The translations under genes were made by a program, and so were the position numbers. The notes below the pieces were generated by a model. That model worked only from the letters and a program-made list of their open reading frames with translations, did no database searches and was not told where the DNA came from. Below are positions 18,248-26,926 of a stretch of DNA of 64,000 nt, piece after piece (positions within the stretch are counted from its first letter, which is position 1; every line of letters begins with the position of its first letter). This stretch comes from Parundibacterium terreum (GTDB lineage: Bacteria > Pseudomonadota > Gammaproteobacteria > Burkholderiales > Burkholderiaceae_D), in contig NZ_BMED01000005.1 in assembly GCF_014636315.1 (NCBI RefSeq), forward strand, positions 434,001-498,000. The letters run 5' to 3'.

Positions 18248-19972
18248 ATGAATATGCAGAGTATGAAAGTGTCTACGCGTTTGAGCCTAGGATTCGGGCT
18301 TGTGCTGGTCATGCTGGTGATGGTCATATTCTTGTCTGTGAGCCGTATGGCGCAAATGCAGGACCGTATGGAAGAGATTGCCAATGTCAATAATGTGCAG
18401 TCCAAGTTTGCGTCCGCCATGTACCTGAGCATCACCGAGCGGGCGCTGGCTTTACGCAACCTGATACTGCTCAGTGAGGATGCCGAGATCCAGGTAGAGG
18501 TCAACCGCGTCAAAGTACAGGCAAAAAAATATGCCGACGCAGAGGATGCGCTGGCAAAAATGATGAGTGCCGATCGTAGCGCCAGCCGGGAGCAAACGGC
18601 CTTGTTTGACAATATCCGGACTCAGGCAAGGCTAGGCGATCCCTTGATCAATGCTGTACTCGACTTGGGCTTACAAAAGAAAAAAGATGAGGCATACAAG
18701 CTATTGCGCTCCGAATTCAGGCCGGTGCAAAAAAAATGGTGGGATTTGCTCAATGATTTTCTGGGCGTGGAAGAAAAGCAAAACGCTGAAGCCATACTGG
18801 AAGCTGAAAACGCCTACGCCAGCGCGCGCATCGTGGTATTTGTCTTCGGCGCTATCGCCTTGCTGGTGGGAGTCATGGCATCCGTAGGGATTACGCGCAG
18901 TCTTCTCAGACAGTTGGGCGGAGAGCCTGGGTATGCCGCCGACATTGCGGGGCGGATTGCTGCTGGCGACCTGGCCGTAGAGGTGATTGTTGCAGATAAG
19001 GACCACACCAGCCTGTTGTACGCGATGAGGGACATGCGGGACAAGCTGGCCAATATTGTCGGGCAGGTGCGCAGCGGCACCGATACAATTGCGACAGCCT
19101 CGCATCAGATTGCTTCCGGCAACCTCGACCTTTCTTCGCGCACGGAACAGCAGGCCGGCTCTCTGGAAGAAACGGCTTCCTCCATGGAGGAACTGACATC
19201 CACCGTAAGGCAGAACTCCGACCATGCGAAGCAGGCCAACCAGTTGGCGGTGTCTGCTTCTGAGGTTGCGGTGAAGGGCGGCACAGTCGTTGCCGAAGTG
19301 ATAGATACGATGGGCTCCATCAATGATTCATCCAAAAAAATCGTCGATATCATCGGTGTCATAGACGGTATCGCCTTCCAGACCAATATCCTGGCCTTGA
19401 ATGCTGCGGTGGAGGCGGCACGCGCCGGCGAGCAGGGACGGGGATTTGCCGTGGTCGCCAGCGAGGTGAGGAATCTTGCGCAGCGCTCGGCACAGGCGGC
19501 CAAGGAAATCAAGACATTGATCAATGACTCGGTACAGCAAGTCGACGTCGGCGCCAGGCTGGTTGATCAGGCCGGTGCGACCATGCAGGAGATCGTTGCC
19601 AGCATACGACGCGTGACCGATATCATGACCGAGATCATGTCCGCCACGCATGAACAAAGTTCGGGCATAGAGCAGATCAATCAGGCGGTCATGCAGATGG
19701 ATGACATGACGCAGCAAAATGCCGCGCTGGTAGAGGAGGCTGCTGCCGCCGCAGGTTCGCTGCAAAGCCAGGCGAACAGTCTGGCCGAGGTAGTCAGCGC
19801 ATTCAGGCTAAGTGGAATGCCCTCCGGGTACGCCGCAATTGAAAATGTCCGTCCGCTGCCACAAAAAGCAAGAGCAGCATTGCCGCATCCCTCTCCACGG
19901 CAAGTCAGGCAGGTGAAGAGCGGCAATGCCGGCATAAAGTCCAAGGCGGAAGAGGAATGGCAAACATTCTGA
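18248..19972 (+). CDS. Methyl-accepting chemotaxis protein
   Basis: 574 residues. An N-terminal helix (about 14-35) anchors a periplasmic four-helix-bundle sensor (about 36-190). A second helix ([19 protein letters not shown]) leads to HAMP and a full cytoplasmic hairpin whose tip reads [21 protein letters not shown]. The last five residues, EWQTF, resemble the NWETF pentapeptide that tethers CheR/CheB in Tar and Tsr, at the end of a flexible tail. It should report to CheA/CheW; the ligand is unknown. No che genes are nearby, so it is an orphan receptor. AGGGGA is five bases before the chosen ATG; a second ATG lies two codons later. Confidence 0.93.
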   Translation: MNMQSMKVSTRLSLGFGLVLVMLVMVIFLSVSRMAQMQDRMEEIANVNNVQSKFASAMYLSITERALALRNLILLSEDAEIQVEVNRVKVQAKKYADAEDALAKMMSADRSASREQTALFDNIRTQARLGDPLINAVLDLGLQKKKDEAYKLLRSEFRPVQKKWWDLLNDFLGVEEKQNAEAILEAENAYASARIVVFVFGAIALLVGVMASVGITRSLLRQLGGEPGYAADIAGRIAAGDLAVEVIVADKDHTSLLYAMRDMRDKLANIVGQVRSGTDTIATASHQIASGNLDLSSRTEQQAGSLEETASSMEELTSTVRQNSDHAKQANQLAVSASEVAVKGGTVVAEVIDTMGSINDSSKKIVDIIGVIDGIAFQTNILALNAAVEAARAGEQGRGFAVVASEVRNLAQRSAQAAKEIKTLINDSVQQVDVGARLVDQAGATMQEIVASIRRVTDIMTEIMSATHEQSSGIEQINQAVMQMDDMTQQNAALVEEAAAAAGSLQSQANSLAEVVSAFRLSGMPSGYAAIENVRPLPQKARAALPHPSPRQVRQVKSGNAGIKSKAEEEWQTF

Positions 19973-20046
19973 CGGCGCTTGAGTATTCCTGGCCTGGCCG
20001 GTAGACCTGCTTGAGATAAGCTGGCAACAATGTTCAATACAGATTC

Positions 20047-20071
20047 CGTCTCACTCGAGACAGTGAGTACG
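20047..20071 (+). other. Hairpin downstream of the chemoreceptor gene
   Basis: CGTCTCACT pairs with AGTGAG-T-ACG (one bulge) around a 6-base loop. No U-run follows, so it is not a standard terminator. Confidence 0.3.
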
Positions 20072-20118
20072 AGTTGTGTCAATATCTGACTAAGGATGGC
20101 TTTGTCAGGTGACTTTAC

Positions 20119-21129
20119 ATGGATTCAGAAAAGCAAACCGCAGGGTCGCAGGCATGCGATTTTGATGTGTTCAACGGCGATGCCGATGGCATCTGCGCCT
20201 TGCACCAGCTCAGGCTGGCCGCGCCGCGCGATGCGAGGCTGATTACCGGGGTCAAGCGCGACATACAGCTACTCTCCAACTTATTGCCATTGTCGATGTC
20301 GCGATATGCGTGTGTGAAAGGCAGCCATATTTGCGTGCTGGATATCTCGCTGGACAGCAATCTCGATGCAGTAAAGTGCCTGCTGGATCAGGGCATCAGC
20401 ATGACTTATTTTGATCACCACTCGGCGCCTGCAGGCTACGCCCATCCTTTGCTGGACCTGCACTGGGATGAGTCCCCAAATATCTGCACCAGCATTCTGG
20501 TTGACCGCTACCTGCAGGGCAGGTTCAGGCTATGGGCGATTACCGCTGCCTATGGCGATAATTTGTCCAGTGTTGCTGCCGGGATGGCAGCACAGGCCGG
20601 CTTGCCGGATGCCGCAAGCAAACAGCTATGCGAGCTGGGAAATTTGCTGAACTACAATGCCTACGGCGAGACCGAGGCAGATCTGCATATCGCTCCCGCC
20701 ACGCTGTATCAGGATTTGCATCAATATGCCGATCCCTTCGACTTTATTAACCACTCCGGCAATTTCAGTTTGCTTCAGCAAGCCTATGCGCAGGATATGT
20801 GCTTGCTGCAGGATGTGCAGCCGCGCTGGATAAAAGAAAGCGGCGCCATCTATGTGCTTCCCAATCAGGCTTGGGCGCGGCGCGTGTCGGGCTTGCTGGC
20901 CAATAAATTGCAGAGCGAATGTGTTGACCGCTCTTTTGCCGTCCTGACCGAGAAACCGGATGGCTGTTTTATTGCCAGTGTGAGGTCTTGTGCGCCGGGA
21001 CAAAAGACGGCACACGGCTTTTGTTCCTCTTTCGCCACTGGGGGAGGGAGGCAGGCCGCAGGCGGCATCAACCGCCTGGAGGCCTGTGATCTGGATAGTT
21101 TCGCCGCCAGATTTTTTGCCTATTTCTGA
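20119..21129 (+). CDS. DHH-family phosphoesterase-like protein
   Basis: 336 residues. The N-terminal DVFNGDADGICALHQL resembles the first DHH motif (DxDG), DISLD supplies a further acidic residue, and YFDHHSAP near residue 100 is the DHH motif itself. The C-terminal GGGRQAAGGINRL fits a DHHA1 domain. The order matches RecJ/NrnA-like phosphoesterases acting on short nucleic acids or dinucleotides, but it is much shorter than RecJ (present at 41847) and the spacing is unusual. No operon partner. The name is limited to the superfamily. Confidence 0.75.
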   Translation: MDSEKQTAGSQACDFDVFNGDADGICALHQLRLAAPRDARLITGVKRDIQLLSNLLPLSMSRYACVKGSHICVLDISLDSNLDAVKCLLDQGISMTYFDHHSAPAGYAHPLLDLHWDESPNICTSILVDRYLQGRFRLWAITAAYGDNLSSVAAGMAAQAGLPDAASKQLCELGNLLNYNAYGETEADLHIAPATLYQDLHQYADPFDFINHSGNFSLLQQAYAQDMCLLQDVQPRWIKESGAIYVLPNQAWARRVSGLLANKLQSECVDRSFAVLTEKPDGCFIASVRSCAPGQKTAHGFCSSFATGGGRQAAGGINRLEACDLDSFAARFFAYF

Positions 21130-21147
21130 CAGGTCCGGCAGCCGGTT

Positions 21148-21462
21148 TCAGGCCGGCTGAAAAGCGATCTTCCCGGTTAACAATTGCCAGTACATGACCC
21201 AGTCGCCCATTAATGAATATAAAGGTTGCTTGAAGGAGGCGGGCTTGTTTTTTTCAAAAACGAAATGTCCCACCCAGGCGAATCCGTAGCCACAAAGCGG
21301 CGCCGCCAGTAGCCACCAGGCATTCCCTGTACTAAGGGCGAGCACGATGGTGCTCAATACGAGGCTGGAGCCGACAAAGTGCAATTGCCTGCAGGTACGG
21401 TTGGAATGCTCGCTCAGGTAAAAAGGATAAAACTCGGCAAAGCTGGTAAATTTTTTTGTCAT
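21148..21462 (-). CDS. DUF962/Mpo1-like membrane protein
   Basis: 104 residues. FYPFYLSEHSNRTCRQLHFVGSS is the family signature (EHxN...R..H..G), with two hydrophobic helices and GHFVFEKNKPASFKQPLYSL after them. Homologues of Mpo1 act in 2-hydroxy fatty acid oxidation in yeast; the bacterial role is not established. Strong GGAGGAG Shine-Dalgarno. It is convergent with the DHH gene, with a short CAGCCGG/CCGGCTG hairpin across the junction (21139-21159). Confidence 0.85.
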   Translation of the reverse strand: MTKKFTSFAEFYPFYLSEHSNRTCRQLHFVGSSLVLSTIVLALSTGNAWWLLAAPLCGYGFAWVGHFVFEKNKPASFKQPLYSLMGDWVMYWQLLTGKIAFQPA

Positions 21463-21509
21463 GGCGTCTCCTCCATTTTGTTTTAAATTTTATAGCTCGA
21501 ATCTCTATT

Positions 21510-22133
21510 TTATACCGCAGCCACCAGTACGCCAGCCGCCAAGACCAGTGTACCGGCTATCCTTTCGGTAATCACGCTGTATTTAGGCTGCGTCGCCCAG
21601 TGGCTGGCCTTGCTCGCAAGCATGCCGTAACCAAGCAGGATAAAAAATTCCGGAATGATGGAGCAGGCTGCCAGTATGCTCATCTGCAAGCCTACCGGCT
21701 GCGATGGATCGATGAATTGCGGCAGGATCGCGACAAACATCAGCAAGGTCTTCGGGTTGGTCAGCTGTAGCATGACGGCGCCCGCGTAAATCTGCCTGCC
21801 GCTCAAAGGCTTGCCCTCCAGGCGTGACAGCGTGATCGGCGATGGCCTACCAAAAATTGCCGACAAGCCCAAATACACCAAATAAGCAGCACCTAGCCAT
21901 TTGATCGCGAGAAACAGTGTGGGAGAGGCCAGGATCAGTGAGCCTATGCCGGTTGCCGACAGCGCAAAATAAAGGGCATTGGCGCTCAGGATGCCCAGTG
22001 TTACAAACAGCGAAGTGCGCCACCCCCTGGAGATTCCATATGCCACTACCATCATCACCGCCGGCCCCGGCGACAGCGATAATGCTGCTTCCGTCGCCGT
22101 AAACAATAGCCAGCTTTGCATCGTCATTGCCAT
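21510..22133 (-). CDS. LysE/RhtB family amino-acid exporter
   Basis: 207 residues, about six membrane helices. LSPGPAVMMVVAYGISRGWR near residue 20 and LQLTNPKTLLMFVAILPQFI near residue 125 are hallmark segments of RhtB-type exporters. It lies 6 bases after the hydrolase, which itself lies 1 base after metY, so all three form one transcript. Export of homoserine, a derivative or another sulfur amino acid is a reasonable inference from this operon. Confidence 0.9.
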   Translation of the reverse strand: MAMTMQSWLLFTATEAALSLSPGPAVMMVVAYGISRGWRTSLFVTLGILSANALYFALSATGIGSLILASPTLFLAIKWLGAAYLVYLGLSAIFGRPSPITLSRLEGKPLSGRQIYAGAVMLQLTNPKTLLMFVAILPQFIDPSQPVGLQMSILAACSIIPEFFILLGYGMLASKASHWATQPKYSVITERIAGTLVLAAGVLVAAV

Positions 22134-22139
22134 GCCTGA

Positions 22140-22946
22140 TTACGCCTTTGCAAACGAAAACAGTGCAGACAGTACGGCATCCGGTTGTTCCGCCATCAGC
22201 GAGTGGCCGCAGTTATCCAGCAGTGTGATGCCGGCGTGCGGAATGGCCTTGCTCAGCGTCGACGTCGCTTTGGGTGGCGTCATCATGTCTTTTTTACCCA
22301 GCAGGAACAGGGTAGGGCAGCTTACCGCCTGCGCAGCCTGCTCGCCATTGGCATAGCTGTTGCAGGCCGCAAAATCCGTATAAAAGACCTTGTCAGGATT
22401 GATGCTGGAGATGCGTTGCATCAGGCGCTGGCTGCCGCCCATCACATAAAAGCCCGGCCCCGGGCTGGATGGCTTGTGTGCAATGCTGGTATGCGACCAG
22501 ATGTTGACCATGTCTATCGCCGTTTGTTCTTCATCCCTGGCGGCATTTAGCAGGGTATCGGATACCTTCATCGGATACGCGGTGCCCACCATGGCCAGTT
22601 TGCTAATGCGCTCACTGGCGCGGCCGCAGGTTTCCAGCGCAATCAGGGAGCCCATGCTGTGGCCCACCAGGCTGGCCTTTTGCACGCCTGCTGCATCCAG
22701 CAGCGCGATCAGCCAGTCGGACATCTGTTCCACGCTGGTCAGTGCCGCACCCTTGCTGCGGCCGTGTCCCGGCAAATCCACTGCCAGCACGCTGAAGCCG
22801 TGATGGGCAAAGTAGCGGGTTTGCAGTATCCACACGGAATGGTCGTTCTGTGCACCGTGGATAAAAACGACCGTAGGCAATTCCGGATTGAAGGCCTTGC
22901 CTCCTGTATAGCAATAAGCCTCATGTCCTTGTACATTCAATAGCAT
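22140..22946 (-). CDS. Alpha/beta hydrolase
   Basis: 268 residues. HGAQNDHSVW holds the oxyanion region, GHSMGSLIAL the serine nucleophile elbow, LFLLGKKDMMTPP the acid, and CGHSLMAEQPD the catalytic His. Without further motifs the substrate cannot be named; it is not MetX-like in length or motifs. It starts 1 base after the metY stop, with its Shine-Dalgarno (GGGG) inside metY. Confidence 0.87.
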   Translation of the reverse strand: MLLNVQGHEAYCYTGGKAFNPELPTVVFIHGAQNDHSVWILQTRYFAHHGFSVLAVDLPGHGRSKGAALTSVEQMSDWLIALLDAAGVQKASLVGHSMGSLIALETCGRASERISKLAMVGTAYPMKVSDTLLNAARDEEQTAIDMVNIWSHTSIAHKPSSPGPGFYVMGGSQRLMQRISSINPDKVFYTDFAACNSYANGEQAAQAVSCPTLFLLGKKDMMTPPKATSTLSKAIPHAGITLLDNCGHSLMAEQPDAVLSALFSFAKA

Positions 22947-22947
22947 T

Positions 22948-24258
22948 TCAAGCCCCTTTCTGGGCGGCTTTCAGGCCGCGCGCCAGATCTTCCAGCAGAT
23001 CGTCAATGTTCTCCAGGCCTACCGACAGGCGCATGGTGCCCTCAGTGATACCGGATGCAGCCAATTGCTCTGCCGGTACCCGGAAGTGCGTAGTGGAAGC
23101 AGGGTGGATAACCAGGGATTTGGCATCGCCTACGTTTGCCAGATGGGAGAATACGCCCAGCGATTCAACGAAACGCTGGCCCGCAGCGCGATTTCCCTTG
23201 ATGCTGAACGAGAATACGGCGCCGCAGCCTTTCGGCAGCAAGGTCTTGGCCAGTTCATAGTCGGGATGGGATTCCAGCTCCGGATAAGAGACTGATTCCA
23301 CTGCTGGATGGGCAACTAGGAATTCGACCACCTTGCGCGTATTCTGCACATGCCTGTCCATGCGCAGGCTCAGGGTTTCTATACCTTGCAGCACGGCAAA
23401 GGCATTATGCGGACTCATCACTGCACCGAAATCGCGCAGGCCTTCGCGCCTAGCACGCAAAGAGAAAGGCGCTACGGTGGATTCTTCGGCAAATACCATG
23501 CCGTGAAAACCGTCATACGGCTCGCACAGCTCGGCAAACCGGCCAGTTTTTTCATAGGCTTCTTGCCAGTTGAAGGTGCCGCCGTCCACCAGCAAGCCGC
23601 CGATTGCGGTGCCATGCCCGCACAGGAACTTGGTTGCGGAATGGAATACCAGGTCGGCGCCATGGTCGAAAGGGCGCAGCAAATAAGGGGTGGTGAAGGT
23701 GGAGTCCAGCATCAGCGGCAGGTAATGCTCATGTGCGATTGCAGCAACTTCAGGGATGTTCAATACGTCCAGGCCGGGATTGCCCAGGGTTTCGCCAAAC
23801 AAGACCTTGGTATTGGGGCGTATTGCACTGCGCCATGCATTCAGGTCGCGCGGGTCGACGAAGGTAGTTTCTATGCCGAAACGTTTCATCGTGTAGGCCA
23901 GCAGGTTCTGTGAGCCGCCGTACAGTGCGCGGGACGCAACTACATGCGAGCCGGCGCCGGCGATCGTCGCCAGGCCCAAATGCATGGCCGCCTGGCCGCT
24001 GGCGACGGCAATACCTGCTACGCCGCCTTCCAGCGCGGCGATGCGCTCTTCCAATACCGCGTTGGTCGGGTTGGATATGCGGGAATACACATGGCCGGCG
24101 CGTTCCATATTGAATAGCGAGGCCGCGTGATCGGAATCCTTGAATACAAAGGATGAAGTGAAATGAATAGGGGTCGCGCGTGCACCTGTTGCCGGATCGG
24201 GTGCGGCACCGGCATGCAGGGACAGGGTGTCAAAGCCTGGATAGTGAGGGGCGCTCAT
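22948..24258 (-). CDS. metY: O-acetylhomoserine aminocarboxypropyltransferase/sulfhydrylase
   Basis: 436 residues, PLP-dependent Cys/Met metabolism family. DTLSLHAGAAPDPATGARATP and YSRISNPTNAVLEERIAALE are the MetY-type N-terminal signatures. The PLP lysine is K210 in SATKFLCGHG, and the C-terminal SIGLE-like region reads MRLSVGLENIDDL. It should make homocysteine (or methionine) from O-acetylhomoserine and sulfide (or methanethiol). Length (over 420) and motifs favour MetY over the shorter MetZ/MetB. First gene of an operon with a hydrolase and a LysE-type exporter. AGGAG Shine-Dalgarno. Confidence 0.92.
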   Translation of the reverse strand: MSAPHYPGFDTLSLHAGAAPDPATGARATPIHFTSSFVFKDSDHAASLFNMERAGHVYSRISNPTNAVLEERIAALEGGVAGIAVASGQAAMHLGLATIAGAGSHVVASRALYGGSQNLLAYTMKRFGIETTFVDPRDLNAWRSAIRPNTKVLFGETLGNPGLDVLNIPEVAAIAHEHYLPLMLDSTFTTPYLLRPFDHGADLVFHSATKFLCGHGTAIGGLLVDGGTFNWQEAYEKTGRFAELCEPYDGFHGMVFAEESTVAPFSLRARREGLRDFGAVMSPHNAFAVLQGIETLSLRMDRHVQNTRKVVEFLVAHPAVESVSYPELESHPDYELAKTLLPKGCGAVFSFSIKGNRAAGQRFVESLGVFSHLANVGDAKSLVIHPASTTHFRVPAEQLAASGITEGTMRLSVGLENIDDLLEDLARGLKAAQKGA

Positions 24259-24563
24259 AATGATGTTATTCTCCTAATTGCAGTGCGCCAATGCTACCAT
24301 TTATTGTGCCGGTTTTGATGCGGTAAGCTGGCGGGCATCGCCCGGAAAGTTTTGGCAAACACGTGTAATATCAAGGGAATTCCTGCGCCGGCAGTTGCGG
24401 CGGGCAGTCTTCAAATGCCACGATTGGTGGTTGATTCGCGTTTGATTCGTGCCTGATTGCTGCTTTGGCGGGATTAGCGCTAGATTTTTTCAAGTGCTTG
24501 GGATACATTGGAATCAATACCTATAATAAATAAAGACGCTTAACGATGCGCAAAGGAGGAAAC
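24259..24563. other. Divergent intergenic region, metY / CBS gene
   Basis: About 305 bases. It holds the metY and CBS Shine-Dalgarno sites (AGGAG, and AAAGGAGG close to 24552). A short CGGGC-ATC-GCCCG hairpin lies about 80 bases upstream of metY. I looked for SAM-II and SAH aptamer patterns and did not see them. No further gene. Confidence 0.45.
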
Positions 24564-25013
24564 ATGAAAGTCTCTGAAATTCTTCAGGTGAAGGGCAATA
24601 TCCTGTTCACAGTGACTCCGGACACACCCATCGTGGAAGCTGTCAACGCGATGGAAGAAAAGGATATCGGTTCGCTGGTCGTGATGGAATATGGTGATCT
24701 GGTCGGTATGCTGACTTTCCGCGAAGTCATCAAGGCCATCCACCAAAATAACGGCGGATTGGGTACGGGTACCGTGCGCAAGCATATGGACGATGCTCCG
24801 CTGACTGTGACACCGGATACCGAAGTCAATGAAGTGCGCCGCATGATGCTGGAAAAGCATTCCCGCTACCTGCCGGTAATGAATGCCCGCACCTTGCTGG
24901 GCGTGATCTCGTTCTATGACGTCGCCAGGGCGGTATTGGAGGCGCAAAGCTTTGAAAATAAAATGCTGAAAGCCTACATCCGGGATTGGCCGGTTGAAGA
25001 GAATGAAGAATAA
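24564..25013 (+). CDS. Two-CBS-domain protein
   Basis: 149 residues made almost entirely of a CBS pair: first TPIVEAVNAMEEKDIGSLVV, second DTEVNEVRRMMLEKHSRYLPV. Such stand-alone Bateman modules bind adenine nucleotides and regulate partner proteins. The ATG at 24564 has an excellent AAAGGAGG site; an ATG 18 bases earlier lies before that site. No partner is evident. Ends before a strong terminator. Confidence 0.9.
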   Translation: MKVSEILQVKGNILFTVTPDTPIVEAVNAMEEKDIGSLVVMEYGDLVGMLTFREVIKAIHQNNGGLGTGTVRKHMDDAPLTVTPDTEVNEVRRMMLEKHSRYLPVMNARTLLGVISFYDVARAVLEAQSFENKMLKAYIRDWPVEENEE

Positions 25014-25052
25014 ACTGGCCGCATCAATCAACTGATGACAGTCAAATCCGAC

Positions 25053-25091
25053 AAAACCGCTCGCGGCGCTTAAATGCCCGAGCGGTTTTTT
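25053..25091 (+). terminator. Rho-independent terminator after the CBS gene
   Basis: A perfect 11-bp stem AAAACCGCTCG/CGAGCGGTTTT with a 15-base loop and a T-run. Confidence 0.9.
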
Positions 25092-25179
25092 GTTGCCGCC
25101 GTTTTTAGCATTCAGTATTGCACGCACATTGTGTATACATTCGCATATACCATTTGCACTCACATCCAGGACAGCCACC

Positions 25180-26175
25180 ATGCATATTGCCATCGTAGGA
25201 GCAGGTATTTCCGGTTTGACTTGTGCACGCCAACTGCAGTCGCTAGGGCATTCCGTCACCGTCTATGAAAAGAGCCACGGCGTCAGCGGGCGCATGAGCA
25301 CCCGCCAGACGGAGCTGGGCGGGTTTGATCACGGCGCCCAGTATTTCACGGCAACCACGGAGCGCTTCAAGAAAGAAGTCGCGGACTGGCGCAAGGTGGG
25401 CTGGATCGCGCCCTGGTCGGGCAAACTGGCCAGCCTGGATACGGGTGTCAGCAAGCCCGCGGGCAACGGTACGAAGCGTTTTGTGCCGGTGCCGGGCATG
25501 AGTTCACTCGGCAAGCGTCTTGCGCACGGGCTGGATGTCCGGCTGGAGCAGCAGGTGGTTGCGGTGGAACTGGCCGATAAACGCTGGCTGCTGTCGGTCA
25601 AGGCAGATACCTCTCCGGTTAATGCCACGGCCGGTCCTTTTGATGCGGTTGTACTGGCGATGCCGGCAGACCAGGCTATTCCCTTATTGAACTCGGCGCC
25701 TGCCTTTGCCAAACAGGCCCAGAAGGCCAGGCTGGCGCCTTGCTGGACCTTGATGCTGGGTTTCCAGGCACCTCTGGAACTGGAATATGACGGTGCATGG
25801 ATCAACCATTCCCGTCTCGGCTGGGTTGCGCGTGATACCGCCAAGCCTTCGCACCGGGCAGGCGAGCGCTGGGTTTGCCATGCCACTGCCGCCTGGAGCC
25901 TGAAGCATCTGGAAGACGACCCTGAAAGGGTGAAAGAAAAATTGACCAAGGCCTTCCACGAAGCGACCGGTTCGTATATCCAGCCCATTCATGCTGTGGT
26001 GCATCGCTGGCGTTATTCCCAGTCGGTACAGCCGTTGGCAGAAGATTGCATGTGGAATGGCAAGCAGCGCATAGGCGTCTGCGGCGACTGGTTTGCAGTC
26101 GGCCTGGACGGTAGCGGCAGGGTGGAGAATGCCTACCTGAGCGGCCTGGCGCTGGCGAAGGCTATAGGCAGCTAG
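25180..26175 (+). CDS. FAD-dependent amine oxidase/renalase-like protein
   Basis: 331 residues. The N-terminus HIAIVGAGISGLTCARQL is a Rossmann dinucleotide motif, and GHSVTVYEKSHGVSGRMSTR the following FAD segment; FDHGAQYFTA is typical of renalase-like proteins. The C-terminal IGVCGDWFAVGLDGSGRVEN closes the FAD site. Bacterial renalases oxidise wrongly reduced beta-dihydro-NAD(P) isomers; that activity is possible here but not shown. The ATG at 25180 starts at the FAD motif; the frame extends upstream without conservation, and the ribosome site is weak. Confidence 0.85.
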   Translation: MHIAIVGAGISGLTCARQLQSLGHSVTVYEKSHGVSGRMSTRQTELGGFDHGAQYFTATTERFKKEVADWRKVGWIAPWSGKLASLDTGVSKPAGNGTKRFVPVPGMSSLGKRLAHGLDVRLEQQVVAVELADKRWLLSVKADTSPVNATAGPFDAVVLAMPADQAIPLLNSAPAFAKQAQKARLAPCWTLMLGFQAPLELEYDGAWINHSRLGWVARDTAKPSHRAGERWVCHATAAWSLKHLEDDPERVKEKLTKAFHEATGSYIQPIHAVVHRWRYSQSVQPLAEDCMWNGKQRIGVCGDWFAVGLDGSGRVENAYLSGLALAKAIGS

Positions 26176-26305
26176 CATCTTCGAGCGTGGTAGTCGCGAA
26201 GGCACTGGCGGTTTCAATTTGATGGGGAATATGCAAAAATTGCATTCCCTATTCATTCCCTATTAATTGTCCGCCACGACAAGCCACCAGCTAAGCACCA
26301 CAACT

Positions 26306-26926
26306 ATGCAGGAATTTCTCGCCGCCAGTAGCTACATAGACTGGCAACACCCCGCCGTAAACAGCAAGGCTGCAGAGCTTGCCCTGGCTGCTACTTCACA
26401 CACGGACTTGATCTCGCGCTGTTTTCATTTTGTCCGCGACGACATCAAGCACAGTTCCGATTATCAGATGAATCCTGTGACTTGCCGCGCATCCGACGTG
26501 CTGCACTACGGCACCGGCTATTGCTATGCAAAGAGCCATCTGCTGGCGGCATTGCTGCGCGCGAATGGGATACCGGCAGCCTTGTGCTACCAGCGTCTGG
26601 CGCTAGGTGCGGAAGGCCCGCCTTATTGCCTGCATGGCTTGAACGCCGTGTATCTGAAGGAGCATGGCTGGTACTGGATGGATGCGCGCGGCAACAAGCC
26701 GGGCGTCGATGCCCAATTTTGCCCGCCGCTGGAAAAATTGGCCTTTCCCGTCGTTTCTACCCAAGAGCGGGATCTGCCTGGGCGCTGGGCGGAGCCTCTG
26801 CCTGAAGTCGTGGCGGCGCTGACCGGTTATGCCACGGTACAGGAAGTGTATGAGCATCTTCCTGATCTGGATCCAGACAACTTAAATAGCCAGGCTCTGC
26901 CGTTCACCGGTTTGCAGGCGCCATAA
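26306..26926 (+). CDS. Transglutaminase-like cysteine protease-fold protein
   Basis: 206 residues, no signal peptide. Catalytic triad of the transglutaminase-like fold: Cys in GTGYCYAKSHLL, His in CLHGLNAVY, Asp in WYWMDARGN. Cytoplasmic members act as peptidases or amidases; the substrate is unknown. The ATG at 26306 is chosen over an in-frame TTG at 26267. Its last 45 bases overlap the end of the convergent ABC transporter gene. Confidence 0.85.
   Translation: MQEFLAASSYIDWQHPAVNSKAAELALAATSHTDLISRCFHFVRDDIKHSSDYQMNPVTCRASDVLHYGTGYCYAKSHLLAALLRANGIPAALCYQRLALGAEGPPYCLHGLNAVYLKEHGWYWMDARGNKPGVDAQFCPPLEKLAFPVVSTQERDLPGRWAEPLPEVVAALTGYATVQEVYEHLPDLDPDNLNSQALPFTGLQAP

Noticed and set aside
24259-24400. 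SAM or SAH riboswitch before metY
   Set aside because: Only a short CGGGC/GCCCG hairpin is present; the conserved pseudoknot sequences are missing.
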